A DNA stretch of 64,000 nt from assembly GCA_018873245.2 (NCBI GenBank), contig JAEMBT020000009.1, positions 496,001 to 560,000 on the forward strand, in the 5' to 3' direction. The notes beneath the pieces were generated by a model, which was not told the DNA's origin, did no database searches, and saw nothing but the letters and a program-made list of their open reading frames with translations. Made by a program: the position numbers and the translations under genes. This DNA comes from Archegozetes longisetosus. Its lineage: Eukaryota; Arthropoda; Arachnida; Sarcoptiformes; Trhypochthoniidae. Positions 63,931 to 64,000 of the stretch are shown piece after piece (position 1 is the stretch's first letter; the number at the start of each line of letters is the position of its first letter).

Positions 63931-64000
63931 GTATGTATCCAAGAATAATGATTCAGATAATTATAAAGTATTACAGAAAATTGTTTTTACTAAATTTTAT

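Overview
This is an AT-rich eukaryotic window carrying short-exon genes with small GT-AG introns (about 55-150 bp, a few of 0.6-0.8 kb and one of about 4.9 kb). It opens with (CCTAA)n, the C-rich strand of the TTAGG telomere repeat common in arthropods. The repeat is in the orientation expected at a left chromosome end. Together with the gene families present, this points to an arthropod; a mite or other chelicerate is a guess that the sequence alone does not prove.

Layout. 1-52: telomere-type repeat. 53-23276: about 23 kb with no supportable gene, holding microsatellites, a near-perfect 228-bp hairpin (16390-16617) and a possible small transposon (17472-17862). 23322-25298: a complete five-exon GH30 glucosylceramidase. 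26113-26853: a small secreted protein with two cysteine-rich repeats. 28351-29448: another small secreted protein. 30948-43249: three paralogous lysosomal-type GH38 alpha-mannosidases, two on + in tandem and a third on - facing them tail to tail. 43594-44984 (-): an mpaB/rubber-oxygenase-like (DUF2236) protein. 47779-48003: a broken short-chain dehydrogenase fragment. 48783-50148 (-): a TTC36-like TPR protein. 51709-52404 and 54310-59775: two paralogous small von Willebrand A proteins; the second is split by a 4.9-kb intron holding a decayed mariner-type transposon. 60-63 kb: mariner and Tigger relics. 63379 to about 63930: the first coding exon of an ELOVL fatty-acid elongase that runs on past the visible exon.

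The most notable signal is in the mannosidase cluster. The two + strand genes are each spliced, in phase, to a final exon encoding two DM9 repeats (DUF3421). DM9 proteins of molluscs include mannose-binding lectins, so these look like alpha-mannosidases with a built-in mannose-binding module. The third copy stops exactly where the DM9 junction would lie. Retention of the short last intron in the fused copies would also give a DM9-less enzyme. The C-terminal enzyme region is almost identical at the nucleotide level in all three copies while their flanks have diverged, which suggests gene conversion. Copies 2 and 3 each carry a single-base frameshift.

Functionally, GBA and the mannosidases all have signal peptides and degrade glycolipids or N-glycans in the lysosome or gut lumen. 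Their clustering may reflect a digestive or glycan-turnover role.
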